In this document: positions 1 through 6,394 of the stretch, one piece after another
Numbering within the stretch: the first letter of the stretch is position 1
Layout: every line of letters begins with the position of its first letter
Source of the DNA: Bordetella parapertussis
GTDB lineage: Bacteria > Pseudomonadota > Gammaproteobacteria > Burkholderiales > Burkholderiaceae_D
Reading direction: 5' to 3'
NCBI GenBank assembly: GCA_945867725.1
Contig: CAMBJI010000042.1
Coordinates: forward strand, 1-10,887
DNA length: 10,887 nucleotides
Made by a program: the position numbers and the translations under genes
The notes under the pieces: generated by a model
What the model was told of the DNA's origin: nothing
What the model saw: only the letters and a program-made list of their open reading frames with translations
The model's database searches: none

Positions 1-14
1 TGAAATCACCCTCC

Positions 15-956
15 ATGACCGCCCCGCTCAGCCGACCCTGGATTACCCGCCAGTTGCGACAGGATCCGCCCCGTGCCAAGTCCTTGGTGATGACCGTGTT
101 TGGCGACGCGCTCGCCCCACGCGGTGGTGCGGTGTGGCTGGGCAGCCTGATCTCGCTGCTGGCGCCATTCGGCATCAGCGAGCGCGCGGTACGCACCAGC
201 GTGTTTCGCTTGGTCGAGGAAGGCTGGCTGGAAGCGAGTCGCAGCGGTCGCCGCAGCCAATACCGGCTTAGCGCGCAAGGCGAAAAACGATTTCTGCGTG
301 CGCATCAACGGGTCTATGCGTCGCCTTCACGGGATTGGGATGGTCAGTGGAGCTTGCTGATGATGCTGTCGGATCAGCTCAGTGCCACGCAAAAAAATGC
401 GCTGAAAAAAGAATTGCTATGGGAAGGCTTCGCGCTACTTGGCAGCGGCGTGTTCGCTTACCCCGGCGACAAAGCCGAGGCATTGACTGAAACTTTGAGC
501 CGCACCGGCACTCGAAACAAAGTGGTCTTGCTGTCGGCGGCCGACCAAACTGTGGTGGGCGCCCTGCCGCTGACAACGCTCGCCCATCAACTCTGGCCAC
601 TGAAGGCGATCAGTAAATCCTACGGACAATTCATCCGGCGATTCGACCCATTGCTGGCCTTGCAAAATCAGCCCGCAGAGATCGATCCCGAACATGCCTT
701 TGTCATACGCACACTCCTAATTCATGCCTACCGGCGCGTGCAGTTGCATGACCCGCAGCTGCCGCAAGCCTTGCTTGGTGATGCCTGGCTAGGCGAAACA
801 GCCTATACCCTCTGCAGTCATATTTACCAGCGAACCCTATCCGCCTCGGATCAGCATGTGACCGCGACCCTGCAACAAGAACAGGTGACCGTGCATGCGG
901 TGCGCGATGAATTCAGTCACCGCTTTGCAGCCCACAGCGCACTGGCCGACACCTGA
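15..956 (+). CDS. paaX: PaaX-family transcriptional repressor
   Basis: 313 aa, the usual length of PaaX, the GntR-like repressor of phenylacetic acid catabolism whose ligand in characterised members is phenylacetyl-CoA. Residues about 20-95 form the N-terminal winged helix-turn-helix, with the family-typical stretches SLVMTVFGDALAPRGG and ISERAVRTSVFRLVEEGWL followed by an Arg-rich wing (RSGRRSQYRL). Residues about 105-180 (DWDGQWSLLMM onward) match the PaaX central domain, and the rest is the helical C-terminal domain. The protein is cytoplasmic; there is no signal peptide. Only 14 bases precede the ATG and no clear Shine-Dalgarno is visible in them. No paa catabolic genes lie in the window, so any linked operon would be to the left. 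It converges on the ridA-like gene with a 29-bp gap and no obvious terminator hairpin. Family assignment is strong; the phenylacetate target is inferred. Confidence 0.88.
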   Translation: MTAPLSRPWITRQLRQDPPRAKSLVMTVFGDALAPRGGAVWLGSLISLLAPFGISERAVRTSVFRLVEEGWLEASRSGRRSQYRLSAQGEKRFLRAHQRVYASPSRDWDGQWSLLMMLSDQLSATQKNALKKELLWEGFALLGSGVFAYPGDKAEALTETLSRTGTRNKVVLLSAADQTVVGALPLTTLAHQLWPLKAISKSYGQFIRRFDPLLALQNQPAEIDPEHAFVIRTLLIHAYRRVQLHDPQLPQALLGDAWLGETAYTLCSHIYQRTLSASDQHVTATLQQEQVTVHAVRDEFSHRFAAHSALADT

Positions 957-985
957 TTTTAAAAAACTGAAACGCTTCCAGCCAA

Positions 986-1444
986 TCAAGCGATCTCGGC
1001 CACCATTTCAATCTCTACGCAGGCACCCAAGGGCAGCTGCGCGACGCCAAACGCAGAGCGGGCATGCTTGCCTACGTCACCGAATACTTCGCCCAGCAAT
1101 TCCGATGCGCCATTAGTCACCAGATGATGTTCAGTGAAATCCGCCGTTGAATTCACCAGACTGACCAGCTTGACGATACGCGTCACCCGCGACAAATCAC
1201 CGTCGCAAGCAGCATTGAGGGTTGCCATCAGATCCACGGCCACGGCGCGAGCGGCTTCTTTGCCCTGCTCAGTACTCATGTCGCGCCCGAGCTGACCGAC
1301 CCAGGGCTTGCCGTCTTTTTTAGCAATATGACCAGAAATGAACAAGGTATTGCCCGTCCGGACGTACATCACATAGGCGGCAGCCGGCGCGGCGACGGGT
1401 GGGAGGGTGATACCGAGGGCGGTAAGACGGGAGGCAATGGTCAT
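986..1444 (-). CDS. RidA-family (YjgF/YER057c) enamine/imine deaminase-like protein
   Basis: 152 aa, somewhat longer than classical RidA (about 128 aa) because of an N-terminal extension (residues 1-25), as in the longer Rid subfamilies. The RidA fold is recognisable: LFISGHI (34-40), the amphipathic helix ARAVAVDLMATLNAA, the strand RIVKLVSLVN, and the C-terminal signature ARSAFGVAQLP followed by ACVEIEMVA. Arg119 and Glu134 align by eye with Arg105 and Glu120 of Escherichia coli RidA, so a functional active site is plausible. RidA proteins hydrolyse reactive 2-aminoacrylate and related enamines; the exact substrate of this subfamily is not determinable here. An AAGGA Shine-Dalgarno at 1450-1454 lies 5 nt before the ATG and fixes the start. 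The gene is divergent from htpG and convergent with paaX. Confidence 0.88.
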   Translation of the reverse strand: MTIASRLTALGITLPPVAAPAAAYVMYVRTGNTLFISGHIAKKDGKPWVGQLGRDMSTEQGKEAARAVAVDLMATLNAACDGDLSRVTRIVKLVSLVNSTADFTEHHLVTNGASELLGEVFGDVGKHARSAFGVAQLPLGACVEIEMVAEIA

Positions 1445-1470
1445 GGGATTCCTTGGCTTTGGGCGAATAA

Positions 1471-1529
1471 AAGGGTGAATGGAAGGGTGGCTGAAAGAGT
1501 GACTTAAGGGGTAAAAAAAGGGTAATTAA
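1471..1529. repeat. Array of about five 12-bp imperfect direct repeats
   Basis: Consecutive units begin at 1471 (AAGGGTGAATGG), 1483 (AAGGGTGGCTGA), 1495 (AAGAGTGACTTA) and 1507 (AGGGGTAAAAAA), with a fifth AAGGGTAATTAA at 1518. The period is 12 bp for the first four. The array lies in the 5' non-coding region of the ridA-like gene, 27 bp beyond its start codon, and about 85 bp upstream of the htpG promoter. It could be a set of regulator sites or simply a degenerate purine-rich microsatellite. I recognise no known operator. Confidence 0.45.
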
Positions 1530-1612
1530 CAGGGCAGACAGTGGGCGGGATTGTAGAGTCAGCGTCCGCCCCGATCAACCACAAAAAAAGACGATGGCGA
1601 ATTCGCGACAGA

Positions 1613-1639
1613 CTTGAAATTCCGCTTGCCGCCCCAAAA
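1613..1639 (+). promoter_or_regulatory. Sigma-32 (RpoH) heat-shock promoter of htpG
   Basis: CTTGAA (1613-1618), a 13-bp spacer, then CCCCAAAA (1632-1639). This matches the established RpoH consensus CTTGAA-N13/15-CCCCATNT in the whole -35 element and the CCCCA core of the -10. The expected transcription start near 1646 leaves a leader of about 45 nt before the htpG ATG. Position and consensus agree with htpG being a classical RpoH-regulon gene. Confidence 0.75.
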
Positions 1640-1680
1640 TCACGTGCACTGACGTAATTTTCATGCCAATTTTGTTAACA

Positions 1681-1685
1681 GAGGA
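1681..1685 (+). promoter_or_regulatory. Shine-Dalgarno that sets the htpG start
   Basis: GAGGA, 4 nt before the ATG at 1690. An in-frame ATG at 1663 has no such site and would add nine residues absent from typical HtpG N-termini, so the downstream ATG is chosen. Confidence 0.75.
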
Positions 1686-1689
1686 CACC

Positions 1690-3603
1690 ATGGGCGCACC
1701 CGACAAGCAAGTTCTAGGCTTTCAAGCCGAAGTCAAACAGCTGCTGCAGCTGATGATTCACTCGCTGTATTCAAACAAAGAAATTTTCCTGCGCGAGCTG
1801 ATCTCGAACGCCTCCGATGCCGCCGACAAGCTGCGCTTCGAAGCGATCAACGATGCAGCGCTCTTCGAGAGCGACAGCGAGCTAGGCATTGATGTCGCCT
1901 TCGACAAAACAGCGCGCACGATCACGATTACCGACAATGGCATCGGTCTGTCACAGCAGGAAGCAATCGACCATCTGGGCACGATTGCCAAATCCGGTAC
2001 CAAAGAATTTTTCTCGCGACTCTCCGGTGATCAGCAAAAAGACGCGGCATTGATCGGTCAGTTTGGCGTTGGTTTTTATTCCGGCTTCATCATCGCCGAC
2101 AAGATCACCGTCGAATCCCGCCGCGCCGGCCTGCCTGCTGATCAGGGCGTGCGCTGGGAATCTGCAGGTGAAGGTGAATTCACCGTCGAAACCATCGCCC
2201 AAGAAAAACGTGGTACACGTATCACCCTGCATCTGCGTGAAGGCGAAGATGAATTCCTGTCCGCCTGGCAGCTGCGCTCGGTGATCCGTAAATATTCTGA
2301 TCACATCGCACTCCCCATTCGTATGCAAAAAGAAGAATGGGATGAAGAGAAAAAAGAAATGGTCGTCCGCGATGAACTCGAGACCGTCAATCAGGCCAGC
2401 GCACTCTGGGCGCGCAGCAAATCCGATATCACCGACGAGCAGTACACCGAATTCTACAAACACGTCTCGCATGATTATCAGGAACCCCTCACCTGGACAC
2501 ACAACCGCGTTGAAGGCCGCAGCGAATACACGCAGCTTCTCTACATTCCCACCCATGCACCGTTTGATCTGTGGGACCGTAACAAGCGCGGCGGTATCAA
2601 GTTGTATGTAAAGCGCGTGTTCATCATGGATGATGCCGAGCAGCTGATGCCGGTGTATCTGCGTTTTGTGAAAGGCGTGATCGACTCCAACGATCTACCA
2701 CTGAATGTCTCGCGCGAAATCCTGCAAGAGTCACGCGACGTCAAAGTCATTCGCGAAGGCTCCACCAAGCGCGTACTCGGCATGCTGGAAGAACTCGCCA
2801 ACGCTGACGAGCAGGAAAAAAAAGACAAGTACGCAAGCTTCTGGAAAGAATTCGGTCAGGTGCTCAAAGAAGGCGCCGGCGAAGACGCGACCAACAAGGA
2901 TCGCATTGCCAAGCTGCTGCGCTTTGCCAGCACACATAACGACACAGATATCCAAAACGTCGCCTTCGCCGACTACGTCGCGCGAATGAAAGAAGGTCAG
3001 GACAAGATTTATTACGTCACTGCAGACAGCTGGACTGCGGCGAAAAACAGTCCACATCTGGAAATCTTCCGCAAGAAAGGCGTGGAGGTTCTTTTGCTGA
3101 CGGACCGTGTGGATGAATGGATGCTGTCCTTCCTGACCGAATTCGATGGCAAGACCCTGGTGTCGGTCGCCAAGGGCGATCTCGATCTTGGCAAGCTCGA
3201 AGACGAGGCCGAGAAAAAACAGAAAGAAGAAACCGAAACCGACTTCAAAGAACTCATCGGCAAAATGAAAACCGCACTCGCCGACAAAGCCAAAGATGTG
3301 CGCGTGACCTTCCGTCTGACTGATTCACCGGCCTGCCTCGTGGCAGACGAACATGAACTCTCTGGTAATCTCTTGCGGATGCTGAAAGCGTCCGGCCAGA
3401 GCGCGCCAGACACCAAGCCTGTGCTGGAGATCAATCCCCATCACCCGCTGGTGCAGCGACTCAAGTATGAGGAAACCAAGTTCGACGACTGGAGCAGCAT
3501 CCTGTTTGATCAGGCAATGTTGGCCGAAGGCGGACAGTTGGTAGACCCGGCCGGGTTTGTAAAAAAACTCAACGATATGCTGCTGGGCATGTCACTAAAA
3601 TAA
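1690..3603 (+). CDS. htpG: Molecular chaperone HtpG (bacterial Hsp90)
   Basis: 637 aa against about 624 in E. coli. Cytosolic ATP-dependent Hsp90 homodimer that remodels client proteins with the DnaK system. The N-terminal GHKL ATPase motifs are all present: [14 protein letters not shown] (Glu36 and Asn40 match the catalytic Glu and Mg-binding Asn), DNGIG (82-86), [11 protein letters not shown] for the lid, [11 protein letters not shown] (123-133) and GTRITLHL. The middle domain carries the Hsp90 signature around [14 protein letters not shown], including the Arg that contacts the ATP gamma-phosphate. The C-terminal dimerisation domain ends LGMSLK. There is no eukaryotic MEEVD tail, as expected. 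The start at 1690 is supported by GAGGA at 1681-1685 and the gene follows an RpoH-type promoter. arsH starts 10 bp after the stop, suggesting co-transcription. Confidence 0.97.
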   Translation: MGAPDKQVLGFQAEVKQLLQLMIHSLYSNKEIFLRELISNASDAADKLRFEAINDAALFESDSELGIDVAFDKTARTITITDNGIGLSQQEAIDHLGTIAKSGTKEFFSRLSGDQQKDAALIGQFGVGFYSGFIIADKITVESRRAGLPADQGVRWESAGEGEFTVETIAQEKRGTRITLHLREGEDEFLSAWQLRSVIRKYSDHIALPIRMQKEEWDEEKKEMVVRDELETVNQASALWARSKSDITDEQYTEFYKHVSHDYQEPLTWTHNRVEGRSEYTQLLYIPTHAPFDLWDRNKRGGIKLYVKRVFIMDDAEQLMPVYLRFVKGVIDSNDLPLNVSREILQESRDVKVIREGSTKRVLGMLEELANADEQEKKDKYASFWKEFGQVLKEGAGEDATNKDRIAKLLRFASTHNDTDIQNVAFADYVARMKEGQDKIYYVTADSWTAAKNSPHLEIFRKKGVEVLLLTDRVDEWMLSFLTEFDGKTLVSVAKGDLDLGKLEDEAEKKQKEETETDFKELIGKMKTALADKAKDVRVTFRLTDSPACLVADEHELSGNLLRMLKASGQSAPDTKPVLEINPHHPLVQRLKYEETKFDDWSSILFDQAMLAEGGQLVDPAGFVKKLNDMLLGMSLK

Positions 3604-3613
3604 AAATAGTTTG

Positions 3614-4327
3614 ATGAATAACGACCTGCCCCAACTGGATAACGAATGTTTCCAAATTCCGGATACGACAAAATTGTTTCCGGCACAGCGATCCACCCAT
3701 GCGCCGCGCATTCTGCTGTTGTACGGCTCACTGCGCGAGCGATCGTTCAGCCGGCTGATGGCCGAAGAAGCTGCACGACTGTTACAGGCCATGGGCGCAG
3801 AAACCAGGATGTTCAATCCTTCAGGATTGCCACTGCCGGATGACGCGCCCGAGTCGCATCCCAAAGTCGCCGAGCTGCGAGAGCTCTGCACTTGGGCCGA
3901 GGGCATGGTCTGGTCATCACCCGAACGTCATGGCGCGATGACCGGCATCATGAAATCGCAGATCGACTGGATACCACTGGCCTTGGGCGCGATACGACCC
4001 ACACAAGGCAAGACGCTGGCGGTGATGCAGGTCTGTGGTGGGTCGCAGTCCTTCAATGCGGTCAACCAGATGCGTGTATTGGGCCGCTGGATGCGCATGA
4101 TCACGATTCCAAATCAGTCGTCGGTGGCGATGGCTTACAAGGAATTCGATGAGGCAGGCCGCATGAAACCCTCCAGCTACTACGATCGATTGGTGGATGT
4201 AATGGAAGAGCTGATGAAATTCACGCTCATGACACGTGACGTATCAGACTATCTTGTGGACCGCTACAGCGAACGCCGTGAAGCGCTCGCTGAAATACAG
4301 AAGCGGGCGGGGCTGGACAAGCTTTGA
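3614..4327 (+). CDS. arsH: ArsH-type NADPH-dependent FMN reductase / organoarsenical oxidase
   Basis: 237 aa, typical of ArsH, a flavodoxin-fold tetrameric NADPH:FMN oxidoreductase. In studied bacteria it oxidises trivalent organoarsenicals to less toxic pentavalent forms and also reduces quinones, azo dyes or iron. Diagnostic motifs are [20 protein letters not shown] (residues 33-52, FMN-phosphate loop) and [20 protein letters not shown] (101-120). [17 protein letters not shown] (138-154) is also characteristic, as are the extended N- and C-terminal arms. The ATG at 3614 was chosen; a TTG lies immediately upstream at 3611, and neither has a convincing Shine-Dalgarno. The gene begins 10 bp after htpG and probably shares its transcript. 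No arsR, arsB or arsC is visible, so this is an ArsH outside an ars operon, and an oxidative or general stress role is possible. Confidence 0.93.
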   Translation: MNNDLPQLDNECFQIPDTTKLFPAQRSTHAPRILLLYGSLRERSFSRLMAEEAARLLQAMGAETRMFNPSGLPLPDDAPESHPKVAELRELCTWAEGMVWSSPERHGAMTGIMKSQIDWIPLALGAIRPTQGKTLAVMQVCGGSQSFNAVNQMRVLGRWMRMITIPNQSSVAMAYKEFDEAGRMKPSSYYDRLVDVMEELMKFTLMTRDVSDYLVDRYSERREALAEIQKRAGLDKL

Positions 4328-4455
4328 TCAGATCCTACCGGGCAGCGCAGCAATAGAACCTGCCAAGGCCCCAGCAAATGACCTCAACCAAGCTGTGATT
4401 TTTTCATCGCCCCTCTTAACAATGTGGGTTGCGGAAAAGTCAGATTACCTTTCAC

Positions 4456-6066
4456 TTACTTAAACAACGCTGCAATAGCCGCCACCGCCGAACTAGAGCT
4501 TGACTCCGCACGCTGTTGCGCCAGTTGCGCTGCTGTCTGGTTGTTCTGATCGGCTCTTGTACGGTCAATGGGGCGCGCCAATAGGCTTCGCACAACACCA
4601 CCTTCTTGCGCTGCCACCGCGTAGTGCAGCAAGGTATAACCATTGGAAGGGTCAACCCAGTTGAGCGCGGCGGTCGGATTCGCATGTCCGTCTATCCAAC
4701 GCGATAAAGCGGCAACCGGATTGGCATCAGCCAGCAGCGCGTTGATATCGGCAGCGGTGGCGGTTGGCTGAGTACTGACTGGTGGTGCCGAAGCTGGACT
4801 TGTGGCGGTCGCTGCGGGTGAACTGATCAGCGTAGTTGGGATGGTCGAATCAGTCGTTGTGGTGGTGGTCGTTGTGATGGTCGCGTTGGTGGTTGTGGTT
4901 ATGACTGGCGGGGCAGGCGCTCTAAACACCTCTTGCCACTCTTGCCCAAAAACTGCCAGAACCTCATTGGATAACTGCTGCGCTAATACAGGTATTACAT
5001 CGGTAGGAAAGCCCATATTTTTAAGCACAGGACTGTGCCGCACAAGAAGGTCAAGACTCGCCTTAGCATAGGGGAGATTCTCTTTGCGTTGCCTATTTTT
5101 TTCCAACAATTCTTCAATTTCTTCCCGGATCTCCCAATCAACCTGTGAATTTAACGAAAGATTAAGACTAGTAAGTGTTGTATTAGCTCTCAGAGCATCC
5201 GCAAGTAATGCTGCATCGCCTGTATCGAGAGAACAGCTTATAAGATACAGCGTCCTGAGGTTTGTATTGAATTTCAGAGCATTCGCAAGCGCTACTGCGC
5301 CCTCTTCGCCGATCGCATTTTCATTAAGATGAAGCGTCGTGAGGATTGTATTGCCTTTCAATGCTTCCGCAAGCGCTACTGCGCCCTCTGCGTCGATCGC
5401 ATTGCCACCAAGATCAAGTGTCTTGAGGGTTGTATTGCCTTTCAATGCTTTCGCAAGTGCTACTGCGCCCTCTGCGCCGATCGCATCATTGAAGTCAAGC
5501 GCAAGCTCAGTCTCGCCTTGCAAGAAATTAGCCATATCTAACGCATAGGCATCGCCCATATTGTGACTTGCCATAACAGGCTCGCTCGTGTCGCTTCCCT
5601 GGGGAGCCCTCACAATACTATGATGGTTCGGGTCGATCGCTTGTGCAGACGGGGCCCGCCGATTGTCTTGCTTGGGGGCTTGCTGAATGTCTGCTGCACC
5701 GCTTTGCTTAGTGGTGTTTATTTTTGTTATTTTGGTTTTGCGTTTGTAGATGTCCAAGGTGTGAGTCTGAACGTATCGTGCTCTTTTTTGATCTCCGGTC
5801 TGCCTGTTTTTAACGGTCGGTGTTGACGATGTCATCGTGGTCTGGAGCGGTGCGCCGCTGTTGGTGTTGTGGGTGGCTGGCGTTGTCGACGCCGCATCGC
5901 TGGTTTGATGCGTCTTCATCACAGGCGTTTTAGCTGACTTTTTTGAACCATCCTCTGAAGCGCTGCTTTTTTCGCTGGCTGAGGGTGAACTGACCAGGCT
6001 GCTCTTTTCTGAATCCGTCTCGGATTGAGAGTTACGGCGTGGCGTGGAGGATATGGGTTTTGACAT
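4456..6066 (-). CDS. LRR-ankyrin protein A, candidate type III effector
   Basis: 536 aa. Residues 1-90 are Ser/Thr-rich and probably disordered: 17 Ser in the first 50 residues, none of the first 12 acidic, no hydrophobic signal peptide. Residues 136-185 form a region unlike paralogue B. Residues about 186-306 hold roughly four 28-aa ribonuclease-inhibitor-type LRRs (LxTLxLxxNAIGxEGAxALAxALKxNTx). Residues 333-385 are a helical segment shared with B. A poly-Thr stretch (389-412) and a Pro/Ala/Ser linker follow, then an ankyrin-like module (436-520) with GYTLLHYAVA, and a Ser5 tract before AVAAIAALFK. The start at MSKP is favoured by AGAGAGA 5 nt upstream; an in-frame ATG at 6120 would add 18 residues without a good ribosome site. 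Eukaryote-like LRR plus ankyrin modules with this N-terminus fit a secreted host-directed protein; that role is inferred. Confidence 0.85.
   Translation of the reverse strand: MSKPISSTPRRNSQSETDSEKSSLVSSPSASEKSSASEDGSKKSAKTPVMKTHQTSDAASTTPATHNTNSGAPLQTTMTSSTPTVKNRQTGDQKRARYVQTHTLDIYKRKTKITKINTTKQSGAADIQQAPKQDNRRAPSAQAIDPNHHSIVRAPQGSDTSEPVMASHNMGDAYALDMANFLQGETELALDFNDAIGAEGAVALAKALKGNTTLKTLDLGGNAIDAEGAVALAEALKGNTILTTLHLNENAIGEEGAVALANALKFNTNLRTLYLISCSLDTGDAALLADALRANTTLTSLNLSLNSQVDWEIREEIEELLEKNRQRKENLPYAKASLDLLVRHSPVLKNMGFPTDVIPVLAQQLSNEVLAVFGQEWQEVFRAPAPPVITTTTNATITTTTTTTTDSTIPTTLISSPAATATSPASAPPVSTQPTATAADINALLADANPVAALSRWIDGHANPTAALNWVDPSNGYTLLHYAVAAQEGGVVRSLLARPIDRTRADQNNQTAAQLAQQRAESSSSSAVAAIAALFK
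5279..5530 (-). repeat. Three near-identical 84-bp tandem LRR-coding units in gene A
   Basis: Units begin at 5279, 5363 and 5447 (+ strand phase), each starting GC-TTTCGCAAG-like and continuing GCTACTGCGCCCTC. The period is exactly 84 bp, or 28 codons, so the reading frame is kept. DNA similarity including synonymous positions is high, indicating recent internal duplication or homogenisation, whereas the LRR units of gene B are much more diverged from each other. Confidence 0.85.
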
Positions 6067-6138
6067 GACGGTCTCTCTTTGGGCGCGTTCAATTAAGGGG
6101 CGCCGCCCACATAGTCTCAACCATCAGACGGCAAGACT

Positions 6139-6167
6139 TACGTGCCTAGAGCCTGGGATTTAGTTCC
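6139..6167 (-). promoter_or_regulatory. hrp-box-like (HrpL-type ECF sigma) promoter of gene A
   Basis: On the minus strand: GGAACT (6167-6162), 16-bp spacer, GCACGTA (6145-6139). The established HrpL consensus is GGAACC-N15/16-CCACNNA; 9 of 11 specified positions match and the spacing is right. It lies 72 nt upstream of the start codon. Both boxes are identical in the copy before gene B while the spacer differs. A match this degenerate can arise by chance, so the call is tentative. Confidence 0.4.
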
Positions 6168-6181
6168 TTTTTTTCGTGCTG

Positions 6182-6209
6182 ATAGTACAAAATTTTTCAG
6201 GTATTACAA
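6182..6209 (-). promoter_or_regulatory. Alternative sigma-70-like promoter of gene A
   Basis: Minus strand TTGTAA (6209-6204), 16-bp spacer, TACTAT (6187-6182). It is a reasonable but not strong sigma-70 match. The copy before gene B has TTGCAA with a 15-bp spacer because of a 1-bp change in an A/T run. It competes with the hrp-box reading as the real promoter. Confidence 0.3.
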
Positions 6210-6313
6210 CAGCGTGTGTGTAGAACCTGTACCAGGCCATGGCATCGAACATTCCGTCCGATACGCGGCCCCTATTTTGCAATTAGTATGCTGGCGATTC
6301 AGTTGGGCAGAAA

Positions 6314-6346
6314 CTACCGCCCAACTGTCACATCAATCAGCGTACC
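6314..6346 (-). pseudogene. Fossil 3' end of the SDR gene captured by the duplication
   Basis: Read on the minus strand, 6346-6314 encodes GTLIDVTVGR followed by TAG. The intact SDR at 8720-9469 ends GTLVDVTGGR-TAG at the corresponding place. Two substitutions, Val to Ile and Gly to Val, have accumulated in the fragment. No upstream SDR sequence is joined to it; the sequence changes to the left-flank type at 6345-6350. The fragment is non-functional and marks the right endpoint of the duplicated unit. Confidence 0.88.
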
Positions 6347-6394
6347 CCTCACTCTTCCCAATGCCAGTTGTAGAAAAATCAGATTACCTTCCAC

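Larger units (their letters stand above)
4410..6346. repeat. Tandem duplication unit A (left copy)
   Basis: 1937-bp copy of the segment also present at 6345-8752. It holds a short 3' flank (the segment ending CAGATTACC near 4447), the 536-aa LRR-ankyrin gene, its upstream region with candidate promoters, and the last ten codons plus stop of an SDR gene. At the right edge the match to unit B ends after CGTACC (6341-6346). At 6345-6350 the bases CCCCTC match the left edge of unit A (4410-4415), so the junction shows 2 bp of overlap (CC). Length differs from unit B mainly because of LRR number. Confidence 0.9.
6067..6394. other. Non-coding gap between the two paralogues
   Basis: 328 bp with no gene. 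From right to left it holds the 3' flank of gene B (6347-6394), the SDR 3' fossil (6314-6346), a segment of about 100 bp conserved with 8600-8719 but without a recognisable element, two candidate promoters (6182-6209 and 6139-6167), and the leader with the AGAGAGA ribosome site (6072-6078) of gene A. No convincing intrinsic terminator was found for gene B. Confidence 0.7.

Noticed and set aside
1663-1689. Upstream ATG giving a nine-residue longer HtpG
   Set aside because: GAGGA lies directly before the ATG at 1690, and typical HtpG proteins begin near that point.
1951-2556. 201-codon open frame antisense to htpG
   Set aside because: It lies wholly within htpG, has no ribosome site or recognisable protein, and is a codon-bias shadow.
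4328-4455. Terminator in the arsH / LRR gene convergent gap
   Set aside because: Only a weak GGCAG/CTGCC pairing with a long loop and a distant T run were seen; no convincing hairpin.
4802-5071. Plus-strand open frame with a poly-Val run (and its copy at 6741-7010)
   Set aside because: This is the complement of the poly-Thr linker of the LRR-ankyrin genes; its presence in both copies follows from the duplication.
5279-5530. 84-bp regular repeats as a CRISPR array
   Set aside because: There are no variable spacers, the period is 28 codons and the repeats encode LRRs in frame.
6067-6120. In-frame N-terminal extension of protein A (starting MRLCGRRP), matched in protein B at 8474-8527
   Set aside because: No good ribosome site before the upstream ATGs; the AGAGAGA site just before the MSKP/MSNR starts is better placed, and a start at the hrp-box promoter would leave almost no leader. 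The similarity of the extension is explained by DNA duplication.
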